Origin: Lachnoclostridium phytofermentans
GTDB taxonomy: Bacteria > Bacillota > Clostridia > Lachnospirales > Lachnospiraceae
Direction of reading: 5' to 3'
Length of the DNA: 10,964 bases
NCBI GenBank assembly: GCA_003526525.1
Contig: DPVV01000052.1
Span: 1 to 10,964, forward strand
The position numbers were made by a program, and so were the translations under genes. Under the pieces are notes generated by a model. That model made no database searches. It saw only the letters and a program-made list of their open reading frames with translations, and was not told where the DNA came from. Of this stretch, positions 1-8,677 are shown piece after piece (position 1 is the first letter of the stretch; every line of letters begins with the position of its first letter).

Positions 1-930
1 AATATCGACATCACCAGCCGCTTCTATCGCTCTACCACTCATTGCTAGAACATTCGCTTGATTTAGCCTACTCATACCTGCAATACCGATAGCTGAGAGT
101 AATGCTCCAATCGTTGTTGGTGCCAAACACACCAGTAACGCAATCAGTGTTGAAATAGAGGTTGGGTTTACAATCCCCTCTAATTTTGCTGAAAATACAG
201 AATAAGAATATAATGATAAGGTAACTAGAATAAATATAATGGATAATGCAATTAAGAAAATCTGTAGAGCAATCTCATTCGGGGTTTTCTTTCTTGCTGC
301 ACCTTCTACCATCGCAATCATTTTATCAAGAAAACTTTCTCCTGCTTCGTTCGTCACCACAACTACTATCCAGTCAGACAATACTGTGGTTCCACCCGTC
401 ACAGCACTTCTATCCCCTCCACTTTCACGAATCACCGGTGCTGATTCCCCTGTAATTGCACTTTCATCTACAGAGGCAGCCCCTTCCATTACTTCACCAT
501 CTGCTGGTATTTGCTCCCCTGCTTTCACAATAATAATATCACCCTTTTTTAAAGATGAGGAAGATACTTTTGTAATCTCATTTTTTTCTTCGGGAGATGG
601 AATTTTATGAGCTTCTACATCTTTTTTGGCAGCTCTAAGTGAGTCCGCCTGAGCCTTGCCACGTCCTTCTGCGATTGCCTCTGCAAAGTTGGCAAACAGA
701 ACAGTAAACCATAAAATAATGGCTATTGCTAAGGTATACCCTACTGGCGCATCCTTCCATCCAAAAAAAGATGCCACCCAAAGGATACTGGTTAAGATTG
801 CTGATATATAAACCAGTAACATAACAAAGTTTTGAGCTTGTGTTCGTGGATTTAACTTTATAAATGAATCTTTAATAGCTCTTACTATCATTTCTTTACT
901 TGCAAGAGCACTGTTTGATGATTTAATCAT
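1..930 (-). CDS. kdpB: KdpB, catalytic subunit of the K+-transporting ATPase (N-terminal 310 residues, cut by left edge)
   Basis: KdpB is the P-type ATPase subunit that powers high-affinity K+ uptake through KdpA in the cytoplasmic membrane. The frame opens at the ATG at 928-930, with AGGAGGT 8 nt upstream, and runs without a stop to base 1. Visible parts are membrane helices at about residues 35-55 and 62-82, the actuator domain with [12 protein letters not shown] (about 155-166), further helices at about 222-246 and 258-282, and the ion-pathway motif CLAPTTIG (268-275). [12 protein letters not shown] follows at the edge, so the DKTGT phosphorylation site and the nucleotide-binding domain lie outside the window. 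E. coli KdpB has CLIPTTIG here as I recall; the alanine is a small difference. It begins 14 nt after the kdpA stop, so the two are cotranscribed, and kdpC is expected further left. Family assignment is secure. Confidence 0.96.
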   Translation of the reverse strand, partial: MIKSSNSALASKEMIVRAIKDSFIKLNPRTQAQNFVMLLVYISAILTSILWVASFFGWKDAPVGYTLAIAIILWFTVLFANFAEAIAEGRGKAQADSLRAAKKDVEAHKIPSPEEKNEITKVSSSSLKKGDIIIVKAGEQIPADGEVMEGAASVDESAITGESAPVIRESGGDRSAVTGGTTVLSDWIVVVVTNEAGESFLDKMIAMVEGAARKKTPNEIALQIFLIALSIIFILVTLSLYSYSVFSAKLEGIVNPTSISTLIALLVCLAPTTIGALLSAIGIAGMSRLNQANVLAMSGRAIEAAGDVDI

Positions 931-944
931 AGGAATGACCTCCT

Positions 945-2762
945 CTACCTTACACTACTAAAATACTCTGCTATCGGACCAAGGGATAGCGCCGGGAAAA
1001 AACTTAGCGCTCCGATGAGTAAAACAATGAATATTAATAAAAATACAAACATTGCATTCGTCGTTGACAAAGTACCCGCAGTTTTTGCTATCATTTTCTT
1101 TTTTACTAAACTTCCTGCCATTGCTAGAACCCCGATAATTGGTAAAAATCTGGCGAATATCATACACAAGCCAAGGCTTAGATTTAAAAATACGGTATTA
1201 GATGCAAAACCCGCAAATGCAGACCCATTATTACCACCAGCAGAAGAATAAGCATAAAGCATTTCTGAAAATCCATGGGCACCACTGTTATTTAGACTTT
1301 CTGCTACACTTGGCACGAATGCCGCAATACCACTGCCAATTAGTATCGAAATTGGTGTAGCTAGGCAGATAAGAACTGACCATTTCATCTCATATGGTTC
1401 AATCTTCTTCCCTAAAAATTCAGGTGTTCTTCCTACCATCAAGCCAGCTATAAATACAGTTAAAATTGCAAAGCCAATCATTCCATATAATCCAGAGCCA
1501 ACACCTCCAAAGATTACTTCTCCTAACTGGATCATAAGCATTGGAATCATTCCGCCAAGCGGAGTATAACTATCAAGCATCGAATTTACGGAGCCACTGG
1601 AAGCTGCTGTAGTAAATGCCGACCATGTCGCAGAAGCTGAAATACCAAACCTTGCTTCTTTTCCCTCCATATTTCCGCCAGCTTGATCCTCTGTGCTGGT
1701 ATCAACCTTGCTATTCCTAGAAAGTGCTGTTGTTCCGGTTTGCTCATTTACTGCGATAACAGAAAGCGCAATTACCAGACATAAAAACATGGCTGCAAAT
1801 ATGGCAATTCCTTGTTTCTTATTTCTCACATTTCTTCCAAAGGTAAATACAAGAGAAACCGGAATTATAAGAATAGAAATCATCTCAACTAAATTCGTAA
1901 ATGCATTCGGGTTCTCTAGCGGATGTGATGAGTTGGTTCCAAAATACCCACCACCATTGGTTCCAGTTTGTTTGATTGCAATTTGACTTGCAGCAGGACC
2001 CTGAGGTATCATCTGCTCTGTAACAATCACCGCATCACCTATAACAATTCCATCCACAGTAACTACTTGATTTTGAATGTCTATCTTTGCGTCCTTAAGA
2101 ATATTTCCACTTGTGTCTACCGCAACTGGCTCTAATAAGGAAGCGGTTTTTGGTGTACTAAAATTCTGAATTACACCACTGGATACCAAACAAAGCGATA
2201 TCAAAAGATTAAGTGGTATTAAAATATGCAGGATAATCCTTGTAATATCGACAAAGAAGTTTCCAAGTCCATCTGTTTTAACCTTAATAAAGCCTCGAAT
2301 TAATGCAAATAAAATGGCTATGCCAGTGGCAGCAGATACAAAGTTTTGTACGGTTAGTCCCATAGCTTGGGAAAAGTAACTTAACTGACTCTCACCGCTA
2401 TATGCCTGCCAGTTCGTATTTGTAACAAAGCTAGCTGCAGTATTAAAAGCCAAATCCCATGACATACCTTTTACTCCAAGTGGATTGCCTGGCAAATATC
2501 CTTGCAGCATCAATAATAAAAATAAAAAAAGAAAACCTACTCCTGAAAACAATACCACACTTGCTGCATAGCGTTTCCATGTCATCTGCTCTTCCTTGTG
2601 AATTCCGAAAATACGATAGATTAAGTTTTCACAAGGAGTAAAAAATTTAGAAAAAAAAGTTTTTTCTCCATTCATAACCTTTCCGATATAAGCTCCCAAG
2701 GGAATGCTTAGTGCTACCAGAATAAGTAAGTATCCGATATACGGAAGTATCATTTTTATCAT
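945..2762 (-). CDS. kdpA: KdpA, K+-binding and channel subunit of the K+-transporting ATPase
   Basis: KdpA is the channel-like membrane subunit that selects K+ and passes it to KdpB. The 605-aa product is a complete polytopic protein, longer than E. coli KdpA (about 557 aa), the extra length lying mainly in soluble loops near residues 205-260 and 340-375. All four selectivity-filter regions can be seen: TNTNWQ (114-119), [16 protein letters not shown] (270-285), the TAASSGSVN region (386-394) leading into [18 protein letters not shown] (403-420), and [13 protein letters not shown] (506-518). [17 protein letters not shown] (444-460) is also a family hallmark. The first ATG is chosen because GAGGTG sits 7 nt upstream; a second ATG three codons in is too far from it. 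No hydrophobic kdpF-like peptide precedes the gene. It is first in the operon and is followed by kdpB after 14 nt. Confidence 0.97.
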   Translation of the reverse strand: MIKMILPYIGYLLILVALSIPLGAYIGKVMNGEKTFFSKFFTPCENLIYRIFGIHKEEQMTWKRYAASVVLFSGVGFLFLFLLLMLQGYLPGNPLGVKGMSWDLAFNTAASFVTNTNWQAYSGESQLSYFSQAMGLTVQNFVSAATGIAILFALIRGFIKVKTDGLGNFFVDITRIILHILIPLNLLISLCLVSSGVIQNFSTPKTASLLEPVAVDTSGNILKDAKIDIQNQVVTVDGIVIGDAVIVTEQMIPQGPAASQIAIKQTGTNGGGYFGTNSSHPLENPNAFTNLVEMISILIIPVSLVFTFGRNVRNKKQGIAIFAAMFLCLVIALSVIAVNEQTGTTALSRNSKVDTSTEDQAGGNMEGKEARFGISASATWSAFTTAASSGSVNSMLDSYTPLGGMIPMLMIQLGEVIFGGVGSGLYGMIGFAILTVFIAGLMVGRTPEFLGKKIEPYEMKWSVLICLATPISILIGSGIAAFVPSVAESLNNSGAHGFSEMLYAYSSAGGNNGSAFAGFASNTVFLNLSLGLCMIFARFLPIIGVLAMAGSLVKKKMIAKTAGTLSTTNAMFVFLLIFIVLLIGALSFFPALSLGPIAEYFSSVR

Positions 2763-2830
2763 TCTCTCTCACCTCTAATTATAACTTCTGATTTCTTTTA
2801 CTCTCTTTCTATCTCTAATCATTTACCAAA

Positions 2831-2948
2831 GGATAGTTTTTGGCTTACTTCGCGAAATCCAATGTTTTTATCCAAATAGTGTCCACCCATAAAATCATGG
2901 CAACTTTTATTATCCTTAGTAAGTTTAACGGTCGACAACTTTATTTGG
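2831..2948 (-). other. Possible structured 5' leader of kdpA
   Basis: The roughly 200-nt stretch between the predicted kdp promoter and kdpA contains nested complementary segments. CCAAATA (read on the minus strand, 2948-2942) pairs with TATTTGG (2878-2872). Inside it GTCGACC (2936-2930) pairs with GGTGGAC (2887-2881) with one mismatch, and inside that AACTT pairs with AAGTT. The GG that ends TATTTGG is also the start of GGATA (2873-2869), which can pair with TATCC (2835-2831), so the two helices compete. This could be a regulatory RNA. It does not match the c-di-AMP (ydaO) consensus as I remember it, although that class is known upstream of K+ transporters. The pairings are short and could be chance. 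Confidence 0.3.
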
Positions 2949-2972
2949 TATCCCCTGGTCTTTTTCTCATCA

Positions 2973-2996
2973 ATCATATCATTATTTTTTTTAAGA
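2973..2996 (-). promoter_or_regulatory. Candidate kdpA promoter with weak -35
   Basis: On the minus strand TATGAT (2978-2973) is a reasonable -10 element. The hexamer 16 nt upstream does not resemble TTGACA, as expected for a promoter that needs an activator. It lies downstream of the helicase terminator and leaves a leader of roughly 200 nt before kdpA. The inner copy of the direct repeat at 2991-3004 overlaps the -35 region. Inferred from sequence only. Confidence 0.35.
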
Positions 2997-3036
2997 TAGT
3001 GTAAGGGTAATATTCCTAGAGATTAAGATAGTATAA
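2991..3036. repeat. Pair of 14-nt direct repeats upstream of kdpA, candidate activator site
   Basis: TTAAGATAGTGTAA (2991-3004) and TTAAGATAGTATAA (3023-3036) differ at one position and start 32 nt apart, close to three helical turns. Read toward kdpA they are TTATACTATCTTAA and TTACACTATCTTAA. The inner copy covers the -35 region of the candidate kdp promoter and the outer copy sits one site upstream. That is the arrangement expected for an OmpR-type response regulator such as KdpE, the usual activator of kdp. The repeats are seen directly; the regulator is inferred. Confidence 0.5.
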
Positions 3037-3043
3037 AGATGAA

Positions 3044-3090
3044 CAAAGAAAAAGCCACAATCGGAAACATTTCACTGTTTCGATTGCGGC
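3044..3090 (-). terminator. Intrinsic terminator of the Lhr helicase gene
   Basis: Read on the minus strand, GCCGCAATCG AAACA, a GTGAAA loop and TGTTT C CGATTGTGGC form a hairpin of 15 pairs (one G-U, one bulged C), followed at once by TTTTTCTTTG. It starts 5 nt past the helicase stop codon and separates that gene from the kdp control region just beyond it. Confidence 0.9.
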
Positions 3091-3095
3091 AGTAT

Positions 3096-6000
3096 TTACT
3101 TTCGATATAAAACATAATCTGTGATTTCCTTCTTAAATCCAATCATAGATAGTGCTTCTTCTGCTTCTTTTGGATAATCCTTAATAATTAATCTGTTGCA
3201 ATTCGGGTAAATACATTTTCGTTCATAGTCTAGTACGAATAGTTCCAAGGCATTTTTTAGTTCCTCAAAATCAAATACCTTCAGCGTTTTCCCTTGACGC
3301 TCAAACACCGCAATTGGTACTCCACCTGATAATGCAACTACGGTACCTGCAACTTGAACAAAGGAACGCTCTTTCTCATATGGAAGGTATTTTCCCCAGA
3401 TTTGATATGGGTCCATCGCGGATAACCAAATGATTTCTTTTTTAGGGTGCTCTAGTGCATACATAGTGGATATAAAGTCTTTTTCACGAATAAATTGTAT
3501 TCCTGATAGCCCTTCTACAAAATACCCTCTTCTTGCCCTTTTCGTATATTCCCATACGCTAAGTTCCTTTAATGCTTCTGCCCAAGAGATTCCCCTAACA
3601 GTCTCCCTGCATATAATAACAACTTGGTCAAACAACCGCTCTAACTTTTCTTCAATCGTCCTATCTTTCAGTGGTCTGGTTACTTCAAACCTTCCAGATG
3701 ACATAACCATAACTCTTGCATTCACTAATTGTCTAACATTACTCTTCTTTAGTTTCTCGCTATTTTGCCACATTCGAACGGGTACAAAACTATCAGCACA
3801 AACAAGTCCTTTCTCTAGTAAAGAAAGTATCGATTCATATGGAGATTTTCCAAAAAGTTGTGAAGTAAGACTATTTAAGAAACTAGCACCTCTTTTTTGT
3901 AAGGCTTCATAGAGTATTTGCTCCGTTTCCTCTAAAGGAAGTTCGGGTGTAGGAATGGTTGCCTCCCAATCAACATCCTCACTATAATGAAAACTTATCC
4001 CTTCTTTTGATACTCGATATTGATAGTTACCTTGAGAAAGCAGGGTATCCAATATATCTGATCTGTATTTAGCAACTCTTGCAGGAAGCAATACAGTTTC
4101 TAATAGAGAAGGTTGGAAAACGAGACCAACTAACTGTTCCATTACTTTGCTAAGTTGCTCCCTTGGTGTTCCTATAGTGTTAGTCTTTCCAGCTAGAAGT
4201 GCTGCAAATCGCTCTCTTGGTAGAGTATTAATCTGTTCTCTTCGTTCAAATACCGTAAGCTTTAATGCTTTCTCATAAAGAGTCGTATGATAATAATATT
4301 CCCCTTGTTTGATAATAACTCCTTGATCACAAAGTTCAGTTAGATTCGCATTGATAACGTCTTCCGGTAGATAATAACGTTCTCTAAGCTGCTCTGCAGT
4401 CTGCCCACCACGATACTGGAGCGCCCGTCTAAGAATTTTCTGACAAGGTTGTCCAACTTTTTGAATAAAAGCCTCTTCATATAATGTTAGCTGTTCGGTT
4501 GCAATCCATAATCCTGGCTCAATATAACGAACCCGCCCGTCGTTAACTAAACTTAATAACCATTCAATTGGCACCTCAAGTTCCCCTGCAATAATATCTC
4601 CTTCCATCATTAAAAGACTATGAAGTTCTTGTTCATTCTCAGGTAAACTTACTCTTTTTGAGACTTCTTCTATCATCTTTTGCTCTGGTTGTAGATTATT
4701 CGCCTGCTCTAACGCTTTTCTTGATGCATCTAAAATTCCCATCGTGGAAGGAGCATAATCATACATCATCGCTCCTTCTGTCTGGCGCCGAAAAGGAAGA
4801 GACATAGGGGATGGTAGTTCTAAATACATCTCCCTTACTGAAAGTGTATTCGATAGAATTCCATGGACCACATGCATAAGCCCAGACAAATCCCAGATAT
4901 CTTCTAAGCATTCTCGTTTCGTCTCACGAATGATTGGATGATTTTGATAGGACAATATAGAATCCAGCATCTGAGCACACCGCATACGCTGAACCCATAA
5001 TGGTTGCCTTCCAGCTTTTCGAACTCCTAACATCATTGCTCTTCCCATATTATAGCGAAAGTTTATCTGAAAAAGTGGTGTTGCAATTAAACTAGCCTCA
5101 AGCACTCCTCGCAATGTAGCAGGTGATAGGATAGTAAGTAATCCTTCCGGTAAAGGTTGTCCATCATACGGAAAAAGTAAAAAACCATCATCATCCACCA
5201 CATAGTTAATTACTCTTTGTAATGACCTACTTGCAGCCTCTTGAATTAATATCGCAAGTGGCTCATTTACTTCTTTTCCAAATACAGAATGTACCATCAT
5301 CTGATAATTACCAGTTTCATCTTTAAAATGTTCAACTAGAATTGTTTTATCATTCGGAAGGCAACCTGTTACCTTAATCTGACGTTTTATAAACTCACTT
5401 GCACCTGTCGCTGCAGCTTGATCTAATCCAAATTCTTTTAACTCCTCTAATAAACGATCCGCTTCATTTGCACGGGAAAGTTTTCGAAGTAGTTCACCAA
5501 AAGCCAAACCTGTTTTAAGACCTCTTCCTTTTTTTTCACCTTTCCAGAAGGGAAGTTTTGCACTTCCTGTGGAAGCAGGCGCTACGATAACTGCATCTTT
5601 TTGTATATGAACAATCTTCCATCCAAAGGTTCCAAGCAAAAACTTCTCACCAACCCTTGATTCATATACAAATTCTTCATCAAGTTCTCCTAATTTTACG
5701 CCTTCTTCGCTTTTCACCTGATATAACCCTTTGTCCGGTATCGTTCCTCCTGCTGAAACAGCCAACATCCTGCTATAAGGATCTCCTTCTACTCTATCAT
5801 GAATTCTATCGTAAAGAACTCTTGGTCTGACAGGTATCTCCCTTTCATGCTCATAGTCACCTGCTAACATTTTTAAAACATCATGAATATCCTCGATGCT
5901 TACCTCCTTGAATGGATAGGCACGTGATAAAATTTCTAATACCTCATGTACCACATATCCGTCTCCCGTCGCCATGGAAACGAGGTGTTGCGAAAGAACA

Positions 6001-7352
6001 TCCAAACACATCTTAGGTGGTTTTGCATACTCTACCTTACCTTGTCTTGCAACCTCAGCAGTGAGCCCACAATAAAGCCCCTCAATTGGTGCTCTCGGAA
6101 ACATTTGCATCACACTCACCCGATTCGGATTATGTCCTGCACGTCCTAACCTCTGCATCGTACTTGAAATTGTCATTGGACACCCTATTTGAAATACTTC
6201 ATCAATTTCGCCAACATCAATTCCAAGCTCCATGGAAGAAGTTGCACATAGAAGTCGTAGTTTTCCATCTCTTAGGGATTGTTCTACTTCAAATCTTTGC
6301 TCCTTTGATAAACTACCATGATGAGTTCTCGCAAATCCATCACCACCAAGTTGATTCACATAGTGCGCAAGTTTTTCTGCATATCGTCTACCTTCCACAA
6401 AGGCAATGACACTACGAGCCTTACGGCTGGAATCATAGATAATCGCTGCAATCTCTTCCCAAACAGGAGTCTTCCTTATCCCCACTTCTTCAGACAATGG
6501 ACTGGTTATAATAAACTTTACTTTTTTTATCATCTTAGGAGCAACAATCTTTGCTGGCCCTGGTGATAGATAGTTTGCAGCCAGTTCAAGCGGTTCAATC
6601 GTTGCAGATAATCCAATACGCTGTAGTGTTCTTCCACATAAGTGATCAAGTCTGGCTATCGATAGCATCAGATGTGCACCACGTTTAGAATCGATAAGAG
6701 CATGTAGCTCATCAATAATAAAAGCTTTGGCTGTTTTTAAAATACCCTGCCCTGATTTACTGGTAAGAAGTAAATATAAAGATTCTGGTGTTGTTATTAG
6801 TATATGTGGAGGATGCTTAATCATCTGTCTACGTTCTGCTGGTGTAGTATCTCCGGTACGTAGAGCAATTGAAATGCTAGGAATTACTGACGTTAACTTA
6901 CATGGGTAATTTCCTTTCATTTCTTGATTCGTTGGTTTATTCGCCAACTGATTTTCTAGCTGGGTTATTAACTTATCTTCTTTAAAATCAGTTTCCTTGC
7001 CCTCTCCTAATACCTCCTCTTTTTCTTGTTTGATTATCTCTCCTAAAATACCATTTAGGGGTTTTTTTAAATTCTCCCTAATATCACCTGCAAGAGATTT
7101 TAATGGTGATACATAAATTACATAAAGCTCTTCATTTAATTTATCTTCTCTTGCTAACCGCATCAACTGGTCAATATATACTAAAAAAGCAGACAGAGTC
7201 TTACCAGTACCTGTTGGTGCAGATACCAGTGTATCAAATCCGTCTGCTATACTTCTCCACGCTTCTTTCTGTACAATCGTTGGTTCACCAAGTGTTTGCT
7301 TAAACCAACTTTTTGTAGCCGAATCAAACATTTCCATAGAATCTATATTCAT
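3096..7352 (-). CDS. lhr: Lhr-type ATP-dependent DNA helicase, full-length (1418 aa)
   Basis: Superfamily 2 ATP-dependent helicase of the large Lhr family, which acts in DNA repair or RNA-DNA unwinding in the cytoplasm. Motifs appear in order: Walker A APTGTGKT (45-52), SPLKSLAGD (82-90), TTPESLYLLL (188-197), the DEAH-box variant DELH (214-217), LSAT (248-251), ATSSMELGIDVG (370-381) and QRLGRAGHNPN (400-410). The Lhr core continues with a small beta domain near 570-605 and RYNMGRAMM...PLWVQRMR (767-791). From about 870 to the end is an Lhr C-terminal extension with winged-helix-like stretches (for example 970-1030). In other bacteria this extension oligomerises and, in E. coli Lhr, has been reported to carry DNA glycosylase activity; that is not testable here. 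Length is slightly below E. coli Lhr (about 1538). A charged insertion at about 104-158 interrupts the first RecA domain. The ATG has AGGAGG 11-12 nt upstream. Monocistronic by its own promoter and terminator. Confidence 0.93.
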   Translation of the reverse strand: MNIDSMEMFDSATKSWFKQTLGEPTIVQKEAWRSIADGFDTLVSAPTGTGKTLSAFLVYIDQLMRLAREDKLNEELYVIYVSPLKSLAGDIRENLKKPLNGILGEIIKQEKEEVLGEGKETDFKEDKLITQLENQLANKPTNQEMKGNYPCKLTSVIPSISIALRTGDTTPAERRQMIKHPPHILITTPESLYLLLTSKSGQGILKTAKAFIIDELHALIDSKRGAHLMLSIARLDHLCGRTLQRIGLSATIEPLELAANYLSPGPAKIVAPKMIKKVKFIITSPLSEEVGIRKTPVWEEIAAIIYDSSRKARSVIAFVEGRRYAEKLAHYVNQLGGDGFARTHHGSLSKEQRFEVEQSLRDGKLRLLCATSSMELGIDVGEIDEVFQIGCPMTISSTMQRLGRAGHNPNRVSVMQMFPRAPIEGLYCGLTAEVARQGKVEYAKPPKMCLDVLSQHLVSMATGDGYVVHEVLEILSRAYPFKEVSIEDIHDVLKMLAGDYEHEREIPVRPRVLYDRIHDRVEGDPYSRMLAVSAGGTIPDKGLYQVKSEEGVKLGELDEEFVYESRVGEKFLLGTFGWKIVHIQKDAVIVAPASTGSAKLPFWKGEKKGRGLKTGLAFGELLRKLSRANEADRLLEELKEFGLDQAAATGASEFIKRQIKVTGCLPNDKTILVEHFKDETGNYQMMVHSVFGKEVNEPLAILIQEAASRSLQRVINYVVDDDGFLLFPYDGQPLPEGLLTILSPATLRGVLEASLIATPLFQINFRYNMGRAMMLGVRKAGRQPLWVQRMRCAQMLDSILSYQNHPIIRETKRECLEDIWDLSGLMHVVHGILSNTLSVREMYLELPSPMSLPFRRQTEGAMMYDYAPSTMGILDASRKALEQANNLQPEQKMIEEVSKRVSLPENEQELHSLLMMEGDIIAGELEVPIEWLLSLVNDGRVRYIEPGLWIATEQLTLYEEAFIQKVGQPCQKILRRALQYRGGQTAEQLRERYYLPEDVINANLTELCDQGVIIKQGEYYYHTTLYEKALKLTVFERREQINTLPRERFAALLAGKTNTIGTPREQLSKVMEQLVGLVFQPSLLETVLLPARVAKYRSDILDTLLSQGNYQYRVSKEGISFHYSEDVDWEATIPTPELPLEETEQILYEALQKRGASFLNSLTSQLFGKSPYESILSLLEKGLVCADSFVPVRMWQNSEKLKKSNVRQLVNARVMVMSSGRFEVTRPLKDRTIEEKLERLFDQVVIICRETVRGISWAEALKELSVWEYTKRARRGYFVEGLSGIQFIREKDFISTMYALEHPKKEIIWLSAMDPYQIWGKYLPYEKERSFVQVAGTVVALSGGVPIAVFERQGKTLKVFDFEELKNALELFVLDYERKCIYPNCNRLIIKDYPKEAEEALSMIGFKKEITDYVLYRK

Positions 7353-7418
7353 CCGAAATATTACCTCCTAATAAGGCCGAAATTACAAACAAAAGGAGTA
7401 CTGCCTTCTCTTAATCAA

Positions 7419-7447
7419 ATAATAACATAGGCTCCATTAATTGTAAA
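7419..7447 (-). promoter_or_regulatory. Sigma-70-type promoter of the Lhr helicase gene
   Basis: On the minus strand TTTACA (7447-7442) and TATTAT (7424-7419) are separated by 17 nt, each one mismatch from consensus. The predicted start near 7412 gives a 5' untranslated region of about 60 nt ending in the AGGAGG site before the helicase ATG. Confidence 0.7.
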
Positions 7448-7506
7448 ATATTTAAGATGAATTTATTAGCCCTTCCACTATCTTTCTATGGCATTCTCTT
7501 TCATAT

Positions 7507-8199
7507 TTACATAAAATTCGCAAAGATGGAGGCCCCTATCACTGTTAATAGACCAGCTACCGCAATAGAAAGACTACTCATCGCCCCTTCAATTTCTCCC
7601 ATCTCTAAAGCCTTTGCCGTTCCAACTACATGAGCTGAGGTACCGATAGCAATCCCCTTAGCGACAGGATGTGTAATACGAAATACTTTACATACCGTAT
7701 CAGCAATCATATTTCCAAGTACTCCAGTAATTATGATCACTGCTACTGTTATAGTTACAATTCCTCCTAGCTCCTTTGAAATGTCCATACCAATCGCAGT
7801 TGTGATTGACTTAGGAAGTAGCGTTACATATTGCTCATGTGTAAATTGAAATAGATAGCATAGTACAAGTACGCTGAATAGACTTGTTACTACCCCTGAT
7901 ATAATACCAATAAAAATAGCCTTTTTATGCTGCTTTAGTAACTCTATTTGTTCGTATAAAGGAATGGCAAGACAAACGGTTGCAGGTGTTAAGAGATAGC
8001 TTAGATATTTTGCTCCCTCCTCATATGTTTCATAACGTATATTACATATCGAAAGTACCCCAATTACAAATATAATCGAGATGAGTAACGGATTAAAGAT
8101 TGCTAATTTCCACTTCTTTTTTACTATTAGTCCAATTTCATAACCCAACAGGCTAATTCCAACTCCAAAAAAAATAGAATTTCCAATGAATTCTTTCAT
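7507..8199 (-). CDS. lrgB: LrgB/CidB-family membrane protein
   Basis: Larger partner of the LrgAB/CidAB pair. These were first described as modulators of murein hydrolase activity and cell death; related pairs (B. subtilis PftAB, S. mutans LrgAB) are reported to carry pyruvate across the membrane. The 230-aa product has the normal family length and is nearly all hydrophobic helices. Family stretches include NPLLISI (36-42), YLSYLLTPATVCLAIPLYEQ (65-84), LLPKSITTAIGMD (127-139) and HVVGTAKALEMGEIEGA (190-206) before the last helix. The ATG directly follows the lrgA stop (TAAATG), and AGAGG inside the lrgA end serves as its ribosome binding site, so the two genes are translationally linked. No strong hairpin with a T run follows the stop. 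Function as pyruvate carrier or antiholin-like factor cannot be decided from sequence. Confidence 0.93.
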   Translation of the reverse strand: MKEFIGNSIFFGVGISLLGYEIGLIVKKKWKLAIFNPLLISIIFVIGVLSICNIRYETYEEGAKYLSYLLTPATVCLAIPLYEQIELLKQHKKAIFIGIISGVVTSLFSVLVLCYLFQFTHEQYVTLLPKSITTAIGMDISKELGGIVTITVAVIIITGVLGNMIADTVCKVFRITHPVAKGIAIGTSAHVVGTAKALEMGEIEGAMSSLSIAVAGLLTVIGASIFANFM

Positions 8200-8589
8200 T
8201 TATCTTACCTCTTCTTTCGATTCTACACGTTCTTTATCTTTTTTATTATCATGCAATATGACTTTTTGTGTAATTCTACCTGTCACTACCATTACTACTA
8301 CCGTGGTTATGATAATAATAAGCACCAATGGCAACCATATTTCACTAATTACATTCCATGAAATCATTAATCCGACACCCGCTGGAATAAACATGAGTGA
8401 CATAATTTCGATTAAGAAGTTACCAGCATCTTTCACAGATTTTACTGGTACTACTTTTGTCATCATTAGACCTAACATAATAACTAACCCATAAATACTC
8501 GCAGGTATTGGTAACGGGATATAATATTTTAGCACCTCTCCAACAAATGTTACCGCTAAAATAATACCAAACTGCCTTATATACTTCAT
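8200..8589 (-). CDS. lrgA: LrgA/CidA-family holin-like membrane protein
   Basis: Small partner of LrgB, a holin-like membrane protein; in homologues the pair acts together, either in autolysis control or as a pyruvate facilitator. The 129-aa product has four predicted membrane helices (about 7-22, 28-44, 57-76, 83-103) and a charged C-terminal tail rich in K and E. PLPIPASIYGLVIML (25-39) and IMSLMFIPAGVGLM (62-75) are family signatures. The frame is open to an ATG at 8634, but the ATG at 8587-8589 (MKYIRQFG) is chosen because GGAG lies 7 nt upstream and the protein then has the usual length; the longer start would add 15 polar residues and has no ribosome binding site. It is first in the operon and abuts lrgB. 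The promoter and a palindromic operator are listed separately. Confidence 0.92.
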   Translation of the reverse strand: MKYIRQFGIILAVTFVGEVLKYYIPLPIPASIYGLVIMLGLMMTKVVPVKSVKDAGNFLIEIMSLMFIPAGVGLMISWNVISEIWLPLVLIIIITTVVVMVVTGRITQKVILHDNKKDKERVESKEEVR

Positions 8590-8652
8590 AACTTTTCTCC
8601 ATTCCTTTGTATAAATGTTTCTATGTAACTTCAAAAGAAGTAACAGAATTTA

Positions 8653-8669
8653 AATTGGTACTACCAATT
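8653..8669. promoter_or_regulatory. GntR/FadR-type palindromic operator at the lrgAB start site
   Basis: AATTGGTAGTACCAATT (minus strand reading) is a perfect 8+1+8 inverted repeat. It starts 8 nt downstream of the lrgAB -10 box, so it covers about +2 to +18, an ideal place for a repressor. It fits TNGTNNNACNA, the general consensus of the FadR subfamily of GntR regulators, and matches ATTGGTNNNACCAAT, the consensus I recall for the pyruvate sensor PdhR. The palindrome is seen directly; the family of the binding protein is inferred, and no GntR gene lies in this window. Confidence 0.7.
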
Positions 8670-8677
8670 ATTATTGA

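Noticed and set aside
239..610. Plus-strand open frame of 123 codons
   Set aside because: It is antisense to kdpB, whose frame has clear actuator-domain motifs; it has no ribosome binding site and its composition looks like a shadow.
2831..2948. c-di-AMP (ydaO) riboswitch upstream of kdpA
   Set aside because: The genetic setting fits, but the conserved blocks I remember for this class could not be found; kept only as an unclassified leader.
3430..3912. Plus-strand open frame of 160 codons
   Set aside because: Antisense to the Lhr C-terminal region; no recognisable domain and no ribosome binding site.
8590..8634. Longer lrgA start at the ATG at 8634
   Set aside because: No ribosome binding site upstream and it adds 15 polar residues before the first helix; the ATG at 8589 has GGAG at proper spacing.
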